NCBI GenBank assembly: GCA_914767715.1
Contig: OU612069.1
Coordinates: 24,239,387-24,303,386, forward strand
DNA from: Membranipora membranacea
Lineage: Eukaryota > Bryozoa > Gymnolaemata > Cheilostomatida > Membraniporidae
Length of the DNA: 64,000 nucleotides
Reading direction: 5' to 3'
The notes beneath the pieces were generated by a model, which saw only the letters and a list, made by a program, of their open reading frames with translations, was not told the origin of the DNA and searched no databases. Position numbers and translations under genes: made by a program. Positions 36,841 to 48,401 of the stretch are shown in pieces. Positions within the stretch are counted from its first letter, which is position 1. The number at the start of each line of letters is the position of its first letter.

Positions 36841-38214
36841 TTAGAGGAATGATTTCAAGTTGCCTTCCTTTTGTCAAAGTAAAGACAATCCTTAAACTTT
36901 CTTATATCAGAATCTTCTTAATTGACAACTGTCATATTTTTATTGGCTGGGGGATGAAAGCTCTCAAAGTTTCAGTCAGTTGCATGCAGCTTGCTAGTGC
37001 AGTGATCTTTCTGAATTTAGGTCACACCCTGTGAACACTGGAATTTATTCCTCTCTCTCAGGAATTACTGCTGAAGATTGATTACACTATGCCAAGGGTA
37101 AGATTATCTTAGCTCATACTCTGCAGTAGTATATATTAGGATAGTAGGTTTGTGATAAATCCTTGATCAGATGTTAATAAGCTTGTCATAATGACATTGG
37201 CTGCTAGGGTAGCCCCAGAACGCATTCTGATATGTAGTTCTTAAAAGCAAACAGGACATGATGTGCTAGCCATAAACAAATCTGCAGTTCCATCCTGTCC
37301 AAGAAAATTCGTTACTCAACCTAATTGGAAATTATTAAATATAATGGAGGGAATTGGAATTACCCTCAGCCATTGAAGACCGTCCATAAGATTGGCCTCA
37401 ATCCATGGAAACTAAAATCTCCTATTTTATATTATTTAGAAGAAATAGGGTTGATCCCAGCTATTGAAGACCTTGCATGCGACTCCAGAATTGACGTGAT
37501 AAACATACCGTAATTTATGTAATATAATTTAGGCATTTTATTGTATCAATGGTTACAGGTTTTACGGATCCTGAATGATAATTATGTTGAAGCTGCAGTT
37601 GGGAACAAAAATGCTTACTTTCAAATAAATCAATCTGTTATTGTTAATATATTGTCAAGTTACTACAATTTGACCTTGGGCGCAAGTTTGCCTTGGCGTG
37701 ATAAATTTACCATCATTTATGTGAAATGTTTCAGGTTTTCATATCGAGAATGATATCTGTTGAAGGGTCGTTCAATATTTCTTTTGGGTAGGCTTCCTGG
37801 ATATATCTTTTGTCTCACTCATGACGTAAGCTACAAAATGATTTTGTTTCAGATAAATCTGTTCGGCCATTGTTAAAATATTGGCAAGTAGCTACAGCTT
37901 GATCACTTACGCAAGTTTGCTTTAGCTTTCTTGATAAACGCAAGCAACAGGGGAAGCCCTTACTATGTATGTAGCTAATCCGGACACCATTATGAATTTC
38001 CAACTAAATTTTAGTTCCTCATTTTCTATCATCGCAGCTTGTATAGCTGGTATTATTACAGTTGGGTGTACGCTTTGAATAAGCTTTTTACAACGCATGG
38101 TAGAGCAGTGCAGTGTCGTTTAGCCTTAGCTATAATGATAAAATCATAAGTGATTAGGATCATTATCATTATATACTAGGAGATGTCTGCTGTGGCTTGT
38201 TCTCTCTTATTACA
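36841..38214. other. Intronic stretch, possible mini-exon only
   Basis: A 36-nt open segment between a CTCTCTCAG acceptor and a GTAAGA donor (about 37061-37096, plus strand, ELLLKIDYTMPR) looks like a mini-exon, but I could not connect it in phase to neighbours. No repeat was recognised. Confidence 0.3.
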
Positions 38215-38291
38215 GCGGCAAACAATATATTGAAATGAGGCTACATGGAAGAGGTATTTACGAAGCGGATATAGAGAAAACTCTGTCAAAG
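38215..38291 (+). CDS. Candidate internal exon, plus strand, unknown gene
   Basis: A CTTATTACAG acceptor and a GTAAGT donor bound an open segment reading GKQYIEMRLHGRGIYEADIE then KTLSK. Splice sites and residue composition are convincing, but no family is recognised. If real, a plus-strand gene lies within or overlaps the large ROCO intron, with partners perhaps at 37061-37096. Confidence 0.3.
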
Positions 38292-39085
38292 GTAAGTATA
38301 ATTGTTACAAACATTCTGCGTTTTTATGTTTCGGTTATATTCAAGTTTTGCACAACTGCTTGAAACACAATGACAACGCACATTTTATGATGATCAGTTT
38401 TCGAAAGTCTAGAGCTAATGAAGTTGTATTGCTATTCTTGAAACGCTGGTAAGGGTCGGCGACTCTAGAAAAAGGGTACCGTGGGCTGCAGTTCACTTCT
38501 GGAGTGGTAAAATACCACTAAACTATATCTGAATCTTAGCGCGATGGTGATTTGTTCACCAAAACTGTCGAGGTACTATGTTCCCCGATCCTTTTATAAC
38601 ACACTCTAGGCTTTTCGTTACCAATCAACTCTGAAAGGTATATTTTTATGATTCTATCATAAAAAATATATTCAATCTCACACCATTTGTATCGTTGTTA
38701 TATAATTAGGGAGAATAAAAGAGAAATTTATTTCTCTTTTTTATTTTTCCTTTTGCCTTATTCGAGGAATACTTCTTTTTAGCAATTTTATGCACCCAGT
38801 GAAAAGCTTTTATTTTATATAAACATCTCTGGGGAGAGGGTTTAAAAATTAAACAAATTATTCCCAAAATGTACAACAAAGTTTACTCTCTGATTCAGCT
38901 TGGCGATAGCTATGAATTTCACAGAAATACTTTTTTTCTCAAGTTTTCTGCTTCATATTCAAAATGCAGACAACTCCTGATTTGGCGGTATTAATAACCG
39001 TGACATTGTCTAACCACATTCCTTCTTGTGTATTCCTCAATCTGAGCTGTTGAGCGTCTGGTTACAAACAACTTGATCCGTCAAT
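38292..39085. other. Region without a visible feature
   Basis: AT-rich, with runs such as GAGAAATTTATTTCTC near 38720 but no gene or transposon end. Confidence 0.4.
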
Positions 39086-39188
39086 ATGGAGGTGCAAAAC
39101 CCGTTTAGTAGTGACGATACAATCCGGTATTCTGAGACGGAAAGCATGACTGAAAAGAAGTCAGATCTAGATTTCATCAGTGACCGGT
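39086..39188 (+). CDS. Possible first coding exon, plus strand, unknown gene
   Basis: An ATG at 39086 opens a 34-codon serine- and acid-rich frame (MEVQNPFSSDDTIRYSETES, then MTEKKSDLDFISDR) ending at a GTATGT donor. It looks like a disordered N-terminus. Its continuation would have to run through the antisense LRR array, where I see no plus-strand exons, so it may be spurious. Confidence 0.25.
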
Positions 39189-39339
39189 ATGTGTTCTACT
39201 TTTGTTGGTTGGTTTTGTATTGAATACTACTAATAGACCAATAATATTATGTAGCAATATATGGTTTCATCCTTCATATGATTACTTATAGTTTGCAGTA
39301 ATCCTACGTAAGTATTATATCTCCCCCCACTAATCGTAC

Positions 39340-39698
39340 GTAAGTAATTTTCATCTGCCACTACTAATGTAGGAAAGTGTGCAAGTATGAAGTGGGGTAA
39401 TGTCGGTAATTTTCAAGTTTTGCTGATTTAAAATTCTGGTCTTAGCACCAGTTCTGAGATACTTTCAGCTTCCCTAGAGCACTCAAAGATCTTATACATA
39501 TCAATGCAGGCGACTCATAATCAGTGAACCTATCGAAAGTGGTTGTTGAGACTTCTTTAAGATAATCACTACTTCTGAGTTTCCTCAATGGTGGTTAACT
39601 TATAAATAATCAAGTTAATCACCCTCCACATAATTCAGTATAATATTGTATTATATTGAGAGTTGAGGTATCAGTAGCAGGAAGTGATGTTTACTTAC
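39340..39698 (-). repeat. Conserved intronic spacer of the LRR cassette (type A)
   Basis: This block, just 3' of the LRR exon in gene direction, recurs with high similarity next to other LRR exons (for example 41730-42079, 43600-43942, 44400-44731, 47340-47605, 54190-54465). Shared words include TTTTGCTGATTTAAAATTC, GTGGTTGTTGAGACTTCTTT and TAATATTGTATTATATTGAG. The last lies within 80 bp of the donor. A second spacer type (B) is used at about 45880-46340, 54890-55380 and 55810-56310. Confidence 0.75.
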
Positions 39699-39839
39699 CT
39701 GTCAGGTAGTTCTGTGAGCCTGCAGTCAGACACATCAAGCTTCTTCAGGCTCTTCAGTTCTCCGATCCAATCAGGTAATGTACTGTAATGACTGTTATTC
39801 TCCACAATCAGTTCCTCCAGACCAGTCAGATACCTTATA
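39699..39839 (-). CDS. LRR exon 1 from the 3' end of the array (ROCO gene)
   Basis: 141 nt, phase 2 on both sides, acceptor TTGTTACAG, donor GTAAGT. It codes two 23-residue LRRs: framework IRYLTGLEEL and LPDWIGELKSLKKLDVSDC, with variable window IVENNSHYS and ending RLTELPD. It is the last LRR exon before the 11-kb intron. Its split codon joins the Roc-COR exon to make LPDSLSALKNL, a good LRR continuation. Confidence 0.85.
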
Positions 39840-40293
39840 CTGTAACAAGGGAATTTATGAGAAAGTTATGGGTTAAAAGTAGTATCTAGTCTAAAGCAAC
39901 CTCAATATTTGGTGGAATTGAAGACGACCATTTATTTTATTTTTAATAATGTGCCGTACATTCAATGCTATCAACCTATCAAAGGATGGATATTAGAACT
40001 TAAGCAATACACAAACTTCAAACCAGTCTGTTAACTTCATAGCAGGGAGAAAGACCAGCCGAACCCCAAATGATGTATCGACTCACTTGAGTGTGCAGGA
40101 AGGAATGCTATGCAGTAGAGCGAAACATGATTATGATGGTTCACCTATGCTATAATGATGCCTGATGGCTCAAAGTTGTGTGCCCCTGTAACATTATGCA
40201 GACAACTCGGTCACAGAATCAAGTCATGTTATAGACCACTAAACCAGTGATCTGCTTTTATTGGTTAATGTGCTGTGAAAATGGTTTAGCCCT

Positions 40294-41424
40294 TTAACGT
40301 GATATATCGCCTTTTCAGTTTCTCAGGAACTACTTGTCCCATCTCAAAAATTCTTTCACTGACACGTTTCTAGTAGTCTGAGTTATTATTAATATATTCC
40401 GCATTTTTTTAAACCGCATATTTATAACTTAATTAATTGTACATTAACTAAAATACATTGAGAAAATAAAGGCAGCAATGGGCAAAATGATGCAGTAAAT
40501 TACTTTATGCAAAAGCATGATGATAATCTGTGCAGTATTACATGCAAAGCACATTGTGTACAACAATGGATCACCTTTTTGGGTGATTGTTTAGCATCGA
40601 GAGAGAAATGGTTATGCTCATAACATCTCTACTATTGAATTTGTCATCAAACGCCACGATTGAAACCTCGGAAATACTCTCTAGTGTAATGTAAGCTGGT
40701 GTGTATGACATGTTGTTTAACCTATTTTAAGTTTTTTGGCTGGAAAGGAGTGAATGTTTTGGACCAAAAAAAGCTAGTTTAGCCAAAAAAATCCAAATAT
40801 CTCAAGATGTAAAGCCATAATCAATAATCGCTTCGGTCGAAATCTAGACAATCTCCTGCTGTTCATCATGCTGATAACAAATTTGACTGACATATTTCTG
40901 AATTTCTGATTTTTGGCTGGAAAATTTTGTCCAAAATTAATGAAAATTTGGGTTATTATTTGTTACAGCTGTGACAACCAGGATCTGTAATCTGGTAAGA
41001 TTATTGATGGAAGTGACAGTGCAAGACCAAAATGGTATAATAAGTTGGAAATTTGAGTGTCTGAGTTATTGGGGTCACATGTAATGAGGGGTCAGAAATG
41101 GCCCTTTTACTATTGCAAAAATCAAGTTAAAGTCTCGAAGACAGGAGGCCTAAAAATATGAAGTTTCACTAAAATGTCACTCCTCCAGTTAGTGTCGTGC
41201 CTCCTCTTTATGGTGAAAGCAAAAACTAATCAAATACATCAATAGCAAGGCACAGAGGGCTCAACTTAAAAAGGGCATTTTTTGCCCCAAAATGAACTTT
41301 CACTGGTCACTGCGACTCAACGTCAAATATTTGGGAGGTTTCAACTGTGAAAATAACTATTAGACATGATCCCCAAATACAATAATAATATTAAAAAGTT
41401 TTCAAAAGCGATATATCACGTTAA
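40294..41424. mobile_element. TTAA transposon, non-autonomous, 1.12 kb
   Basis: The insertion begins CGTGATATATCGC (40298) and ends with the exact reverse complement (41420), between TTAA copies (40294-40297 and 41421-41424). The empty site is seen in sister cassettes, for example CCCTTTAAATGATAAATC near 45890, so the boundaries are certain. The body has no transposase frame. TTAA targeting points to piggyBac-like or Kolobok-like machinery acting in trans. Confidence 0.9.
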
Positions 41425-42079
41425 ATGATAAATTATGGTGTAAAATAGTCCTTCGTATGTTTTATAGTAAATGCTAAAAACCCTAGGGAGCGTAGATTAA
41501 GACTATACCAATAATCAGTATTAATACTACATGCTATGACTCCAAGTATGTGTTTTTTAGCATCAGCAAGCATATCTTCATTGGTATTTTTTGTCAATCA
41601 TTTGTTCTGTGGAGAATATGGCCTCATTCGGATATCACTTCTCTCCAATAAGGCATGTAGGATGTTTAATACGAAGTAGATCCTCGCTCAACCGGTGAGC
41701 CATTTTGTACTTTTTAACTAGTAGCAAAATTTTCATCTGCCACTACTAACGTAGAAAAGTGTGAGAGTATGAAGTGGAATAATGTCGGTAACTTTCAAGT
41801 TTTGCTGATTTGGATTTCAGGTCTTAACACCAGCTCTGAGATACATTCAACTCCTCCAGACCACTCAAAAATCTTGAACTTATCAATACAGGCGACTCAT
41901 AATCAGTGCACCCATCGAAAGTGGCTGTTGAGGCTTCTTTGAGATGATCGTTATTCCTGAGTTTCCTCAAGGGTGGTCAATTTAGAATTAGTCAAGTCAA
42001 TAACCCTCCACATAAATCAGTATAATAATGTATTATATTGAGGTTGAGGTATCAGTAGCAGGAAGTGATGCTTACTTAC

Positions 42080-42220
42080 CTGTCAGGTAGTGCAGTGAGA
42101 CTGCAAGAGGACACATCAAGCTTCTTCAGGATCTTTAGTTCTCCGGTCCAAACAGGTAATGTACTCAGACTTGTATGCGATCCTACAATCAGTTCCTGCA
42201 GACCAGTCAGATATCTGATA
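42080..42220 (-). CDS. LRR exon 2 (ROCO gene)
   Basis: 141 nt, phase 2/2, acceptor TTGTTACAG, donor GTAAGT. Variable window IVGSHTSLS. The framework differs from the rest at LPVWTGELKIL, where the usual D and I are replaced, and the end reads SCSLTALPD. Upstream in the gene it is followed by an RTE-like LINE fragment. Confidence 0.85.
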
Positions 42221-42410
42221 CTGTAACAAGGAAAGTTATGTGAAGGTAAAGGGTTAGAAGTTCTGCTATGGAATTAATCCGTGTTTTGGATGCATAGCAG
42301 GACCGAAAGGCAGCCGGACCCCAAATGACATATCAACTGACTTCCGCTTACAAGAATGCTAAGCAGCAACGTGAGAGATATTTCGGTTATGTAAAATCTT
42401 GGTTTGCAAA

Positions 42411-43430
42411 CCAGCACAACGGCAGCCGGTCCCAAACCCGGATATACACAGAGGGTTGACGACAGGAAGGGCATCCGGCCGGGAAAATACCCCCACAACA
42501 GGAACCAAGTTTGCCCCGACGCTGTGACAACTGAGAGAGAGGGGCAAAGCTGACAGGTGCGGATGGCTTCGTCAAAAGTAGGGACACTAACTAGTAAGAG
42601 CAGAGAGATTCTTTGCCTGGGGAAACAAGATGGACAGGAGGATAATCTAAGGGAAAGGCCCAAAATCTTGGTGAGGGATGCAAGCTGTATTACTGTGGAG
42701 GGAAACGAACAAGGAATGAAGTTGGGATTTGTCTCAGATGCTACTGGCAGGATAAGGTGATAGATGTACAGAGAACATCAGAGAGAATAATGACAATGAA
42801 ATTAGTAAGACCAGGGAGGAACTATAACATTGTAAGCGTCTACGCACCTCAGCAAAATCAGTTTTGGAACCAACTGGAGAATGCGATTGTCAGGATACCA
42901 GGTGTGGAGGAGGTTGTCGTTATAGGAGAATTAAATGGACGTGTCAGCATGGATAGAACAGGGTGTGTAAGATGTCATGGAGGACAGACTCTAGGCCAGA
43001 TGAATGAGAGAGGGTCCTTGATTTAGCTCAGATAAACGACCTAGCTAGTCAGCACCTTCCTGGAAAAGAAAGATGAGCATTCGGTAACAAACAGGAGTGG
43101 CCGATAATTTTCGGTGATCAATCACAAACTAATTCCGAGATCTATGTTGGAAAAGGTAAAGAATGGAAAGATAATACCAGTCGAATCGATAGCTGCCCAG
43201 CGTCAATTACTGGTCGCAAAATTGAACATACAAAATCAGAAGGTGAAAAGAAGGGAAGGACCTGAGAGGATAAAACGATGGAAAATGGAGGAGAGGAAGA
43301 TCCCGGCAGCGGTGGAAAGATACAATAAAGTCTGACATGAGCCGTTGGGGTTCAGGAACGGGAGGATGTAGATGACAGGGTCCGGTGGCATTCTCTAATT
43401 GAACTTGGAGCTAGCAGAACGGCTAAAAGC
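42411..43430 (+). pseudogene. RTE-like LINE fragment, copy 1 (endonuclease region)
   Basis: The leader contains GACGACAGGAAGGGCATCC, then a translated stretch typical of RTE-type endonucleases: SERIMTMKLV, then YNIVSVYAPQ, then EEVVVIGELNGRVSMDRTG (around 42780-42970). The usual catalytic aspartate in the G-D-L-N motif is glutamate here. A following segment (43114-43335) resembles the linker to RT. No RT domain follows, so the copy is truncated. It sits antisense in an intron of the ROCO gene. A second copy lies at 56649-59870. Confidence 0.7.
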
Positions 43431-43942
43431 TAAGGATACAGCCCTTTATGTGAGAACGATTAGAAGAGATAAGCCAATAAGCCAGTGCTCTACTCCTGTT
43501 AATTAATTTTTTGTTGAGATGATAACAGCAGCAGGGTGGCAGGTTTCATCCTTCAAATGGTTACTTATAGTTTGCAATAATCAATGAAAGTATTATATCT
43601 CCCCCTACTAATGGGGGAAAGTGTGAGAGTATGAAGAGGGATAATATCCATATTTTCCTAGTTTTGCTGATTAAGAATCCAGGTCTTAACACAAGTTCTG
43701 AGATACATTCAGCTCATCCAAATCACTCAAAAATATTATATAAATCAATGCAGGCGACTCATAATCAGTGAACCCATCAAAAGTGGTTGTTGAGACTTCT
43801 TTAAAATAATAACTATTTCTGAGTTTCCTCAATGGCGATCAACTAATAAATAGACATGTTTATCACCCTCCACATAAATCAGTATAATATTGTATTATAT
43901 TGAGAGTTGAGGTATCAGTAGCAGGAAGTGATGCTTATTTAC

Positions 43943-44083
43943 TTGTCAGGTAGTTGTGTGAGCCTGCAGTCAGTCACATCAAGCTTCTTTAGGCTCTTTA
44001 GTTCTCCGATCCAATCAGGTAATGTACACAGACTGCTATAACCGGAGATGCTCAGTTCCTCCAGACCAGTCAGATATCTGATA
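43943..44083 (-). CDS. LRR exon 3 (ROCO gene)
   Basis: 141 nt, phase 2/2, acceptor TTGTTACAG, donor GTAAAT. The exon ends GACAA rather than GACAG, so the split codon becomes asparagine instead of serine. Variable window SISGYSSLC. The end reads TDCRLTQLPD. Confidence 0.85.
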
Positions 44084-44731
44084 CTGTAACAAGGAAAGTT
44101 ATGTGAAGGTAAAGGGTTAGAAGTTGTGATATGGAAATCATGCAGTGTTTCAGCTACATAGCAGGAAGGAAAAGCAGCCAGACCCAAGATGACAAATCAA
44201 CTGACTTATGAGTACAGGAAAACTATACGGCAGCGTAGGAAAGTATTATAATTATCAGATAAGCCAATAAACCAGTGCTATACTCCTGTTGGTCAATTAT
44301 TTGTGGAGATGATAACAGCAGCTGGATGGCAGGTTTCATCCTTCAAATGATAACTTATGGTTTGAAGTAATCCTATGTAAGTATTAAATCTCCCTACTAT
44401 GCGGGGAGGTGTGAGAGTATGAAGAGGGATAATATCGGTATTTTACAAGTATTGCTGATTTAAAATTCAGGTAATAAACACAAGTTCTGAGATACATTCA
44501 GCTCCCCTAGACCACTCTAAAATCTTATACATATCAATGCAGGTGACTCAAAATCAGTGAACCCATCAAAAGTGGTTGTTGAGACTTCTTTAAGATAATC
44601 ACTATTTCTGAGCTTCCTCAATGGCGGTTAACTTATAAATAGTCAAGTTAATCACCCTCCACATAAATCAGAACAATATTGTATTATATTGAGGGATGAG
44701 GTATCAGTAGCAGGAAGTGATGCTTATTTAC

Positions 44732-44840
44732 TTGTCAGGTAGTTCAGTGAGGCAGCAACCGGACACATCAAGCTTCTTTAGGCTCTTTAGTTCTCCGATC
44801 CAATCAGGTAATGTACTCAGACTTTTATTCCATTGCACAA
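44732..44840 (-). pseudogene. LRR exon 4, 5'-truncated (broken cassette)
   Basis: The second LRR (LPDWIGELKSLKKLDVSGC) and donor GTAAAT are present. The first half of the exon and its acceptor are missing: at about 44840 the sequence jumps from CACAATGAG straight to the intronic GTTATGTGAAGG word. Compared with sister copies this is a roughly 50-bp deletion. It should be skipped in splicing, without frame loss because neighbours are symmetric. Confidence 0.75.
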
Positions 44841-45174
44841 TGAGTTATGTGAAGGTAAAGGGTTAGAAGTTGTGCTAGTGAAATAATCAATGTTTGGGTA
44901 CATAGCAGGAACGAAAGGCAGCCGGACCCCGGATGCGCCCTAAATAACTGCCAAGCCATCTATAACCCAACAAAATATACTTTTTCTCAAAAATTTAGTC
45001 GAGAGCCCTGGACATAAATGTTCCATATCACATCCATGACACCATAACTATCTGAAAGCAAGGAGTCATTTTCCCTCTCCTCTATAACTTGCATTTTGTT
45101 TTTGAGCTACCCTTTGCCCAATCCTGCTTTTTCAATTCATATGAATATATTTTCTGTCACTGGAGCGACTCAAA

Positions 45175-45270
45175 TCTAAAATTTGTCACCAGCGGGCTTT
45201 GAACCAGTAGCCTGTCTGTCATTAAGCAGAGCTCTAACCTATTGCACTTAATAATCCATGCTGCTATTGG
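45175..45270 (-). mobile_element. tRNA-derived SINE fragment in an LRR intron (copy a)
   Basis: The minus strand shows an A-box-like GTGCAATAGGTTAGAGC and a B-box-like GGTTCAAAGCCC at tRNA-like spacing. The same fragment lies at 46840-46935 and 53690-53785 because the host cassette was duplicated. Confidence 0.5.
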
Positions 45271-45425
45271 GTTGAGTAATGAATTGAGGATAAATAAATA
45301 ATAATTATTCCTCAACAGTGTCCAACTTATAAATAGTCAAGTTAATCACCCTCCACATAAATCAGTATAATATTGTATTATATTCAGAGATGAGGTATCA
45401 GTAGCAGGAAGTGATGCTTATTTAC

Positions 45426-45566
45426 CTGTCAGGTAGTTTAGTGAGACTGCAGTCAGACACATCAAGCTTCTTTAGCGTCTTTAGTTCTCCGATCCAATCA
45501 GGTATTGTACTCAGACTTTTATTCGATCGTACATTCAGTTCCTCCAGACCAGTCAGATATCTCATA
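45426..45566 (-). CDS. LRR exon 5 (ROCO gene)
   Basis: 141 nt, phase 2/2, acceptor TTGTTACAG, donor GTAAAT. Variable window NVRSNKSLS. The second repeat has LKTLKKLDVSDCSLTKLPD, and IPDWIG replaces LPDWIG. Confidence 0.85.
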
Positions 45567-46348
45567 CTGTAACAAGGAAAGTTATGTGAAGGAAAAGGGT
45601 TAGAAGTTCTGCTACAGAAATAATAGGTGTCTTGGCTGCGTAGCAGGAACGAAAGGCAGCCAGACCCTGCAGATGGCATATAAACTGTCTTTGGAGTACA
45701 GGAATGCTATGCAGTAGAGTGAAACATGGTTATTACGGTTCACCTATGCTATAATAATACCTGATGGCTCAAAGTTGTGTGTCCCTGTAACATTGTGAAG
45801 ACAACTCTATCACTGAATCAAGTCATGTTAGAGACCACTAACCCAGTGGTCTGCTTTTATTTGTTGATGTGCTGTTAAAATGGTTTATCCCTTTAAATGA
45901 TAAATCATGGTGTACAATAGTCCTATGTAAGTATTACATCTTCCCAATGTGCGGAAAAGTTAGACGGAGGATAATATCTGTATCAGCTAAGTTTAGTTTA
46001 TTTTTAGCAAGGAGTAAAAGGTTTGGTTGAAGTTACAAAGTTAGAATATTTACAGCATTATACTTTGATGATTTACAAGTTACGGAGGTCTTGAAACAAA
46101 TTTTGAGATAATTTCAGCTCTTCCACCGGGCCAGTTGAACATCTATAACTATGACAATGCTGGCACTCAAAATCAGGGAACCTATCAAGGAGACTGTTGA
46201 GACTTTGTTAAGTAAATCATACTCCTGAGTTTCCTTCATGGCGGTTAACTTATAAATAGTCAAGTTAATCACCCTCCACATAAATCAGAATAATATTGTA
46301 TTATATTGAGAGTTGAGGTATCAGCAGCAGGAAGTGATGCTTATTTAC

Positions 46349-46489
46349 CTGTCAGGTAGTTCTGTGAGCCTGCAGCGTGACATATCAAGCTTCTTCAGGC
46401 TCTTTAGTTCTCCGATCCAATCAGGTAAAGTACTCAGACTTTTACTCCATTTCACAATCAGTTCCTGCAGACCAGTCAGATATCTCATA
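46349..46489 (-). CDS. LRR exon 6 (ROCO gene)
   Basis: 141 nt, phase 2/2, acceptor TTGTTACAG, donor GTAAAT. Variable window IVKWSKSLS, end MSRCRLTELPD. Nearly identical to the exon at 53210-53350 (one residue differs in the window), as part of a larger block duplication. Confidence 0.85.
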
Positions 46490-46839
46490 CTGTAACAAGG
46501 AAAGTTATGTGAAGGTAAAGGGTTAGAAGTTGTGCTATTGAAATAATCAATGTTTTGGGTACATAGCAGGAACGAAAGCCAGCCGGACCCCAGATGTGCC
46601 CTAAAAAACTGCCAAGCCATCTATAAACCCAACAAAATATACTTTTTCTCAAAAATTGAGTCGAGAGCCCTGGACATAAATGTTCCATATCACATCCATG
46701 ACACCATAACTATCTGAAAGCAAGGAGTCATTTTTCTTCTACTCTTTAACTTGCATTTTGTTTTTGAGCTACCCTTCGCCCAATCCTGCTTTTTCAATTC
46801 ATATGAATATATTTTTTAACACTGGAGCAACTCTTATCT

Positions 46840-46935
46840 AAAATTTGTCACCAGAGGGCTTTGAACCAATAGCTTGCCGGTCATTAAGCAGAGCTCTAAC
46901 CTATTGCACTTTGTAATCCATGATGCTATAATGGG
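46840..46935 (-). mobile_element. tRNA-derived SINE fragment in an LRR intron (copy b)
   Basis: Same A-box/B-box arrangement as at 45175 (GGTTCAAAGCCC on the minus strand), carried along with the duplicated cassette. Confidence 0.5.
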
Positions 46936-47605
46936 TTGAGTAATGAATTGAGGATAAATAAGTAGCAATGACAATAGAACGTTAATTAGTTTGTTGAGGA
47001 ATGCTAAACACAGCATCATAGAAAACATTTCCAGAGACACTTCGATGTAAAAATCATCATAAAATGCGCAAATTTAAACCGATGATGGCAACTAAGAAAT
47101 CAGATCGCAGCTGAAGAGGATAACCGGGACTTCAAAAATTTTTTATACATCTCAGATATTCCGTTCACATGTAACAAAACCTGCTGGTGAGTGGTGATAA
47201 CACCTGATTGGTCTTTGGGGATTCTTCAAACAATGCAGGCAACTCATAATCAGTGAACCCATCATAAGAGGTTGTTGAGACTTATTTAGGGTAATCATTA
47301 TTCCTCAACAGTGGCTAAATTATAAATAAACAAGTTTTGCTGATTTAAAATGCTGGTCTTAGCATCAGTTCTGAGATACTTTCAGCACATCCAGATCACT
47401 CAAAAATCTTATACATATCAATGCAGACGACTCAAAATCAGTGAACCCATCGAAAGTGGTTGTTGTGACTTCTTTAAGATAATCACTATTCCTGAGTTTT
47501 CTTAACTTATAAATAGTCAAGTTAATCACCCTCCACATAAATCAGTATGATATTGTATTATATTGAGAGTTGAGGTATCAGTAGCAGGAAGTGATGCTTA
47601 CTTAC

Positions 47606-47746
47606 CTGTCAGGTAGTTCTGTGAGACTGCAGAGTGACACATCAAGCTTTTTTAGCCTCTTTAGTTCTCCGATCCAATCAGGTAATGTACTCAGACTGTG
47701 ACTCAATCCTAAATTCAGTTCCTGCAGACCAGTCAGATATCTGATA
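47606..47746 (-). CDS. LRR exon 7 (ROCO gene)
   Basis: 141 nt, phase 2/2, acceptor TTGTTACAG, donor GTAAGT. Variable window NLGLSHSLS, second repeat GELKRLKKLDVSLCSLTE. Sister of the exon at 54466-54606. The gypsy element sits just upstream of it in the gene. Confidence 0.85.
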
Positions 47747-48122
47747 CTGTAACAAGGAAAGTTATGTGAAGGTAAAGGGTTAGAAGTTCTGCTACAGAAA
47801 TAATCGGTGTTTTGGCTGCATAGCAGGAACGAAAGGCAGCCGGACCCCAGATGGCATATAAATTGTCTTTGGGGTACAGGAATGCTATGCAGTAGCGTGA
47901 GAAGTATTATGGTTATAAGATAAGCCAATAAACCAGTGCTCTACTCTTGTTAGTTACATTGTTTTGAGATGAGAGCAGCAGCAGGGTGGCAGGTTTCAAC
48001 CTTCAATGATTACTCATGGTTTGCAATAATCCGACGTAAGTATCATATCTCTCCTTACTATGTGGGAAAGTGTGAGAGTATGATGAGGGATAATATCCAT
48101 ATTATCCAAGTTTTGCTGATTT

Positions 48123-48332
48123 TGTCGTGCAAGGTATAATAGACTGCAGGTAGTAAATAGGGAAAGACAGATAAGAGTGCTGCATAAGAACTCAGGCTAC
48201 ATCCGGGAATGCGCAGGAAAGGGGCATTAATAATCACGCTGGCTTAGAGAGGAGAAGAGAATGAGAGAAGACAAAGGAGTTGTAACAATACTGGACACCT
48301 CAGCATATCTAATGTAAGTTGAATACACTACA
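48123..48332 (+). repeat. 5' LTR of the gypsy element
   Basis: 210 bp, TGTCGTGC...ACTACA. About 96% identical to the 3' LTR. Confidence 0.95.
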
Positions 48333-48401
48333 TGGTGTGAGATGTAAACTAGAGAGTATTAGTGAAGGTTTTGATCTAATGAGTGGCAGAGGAGGCCATA
48401 T

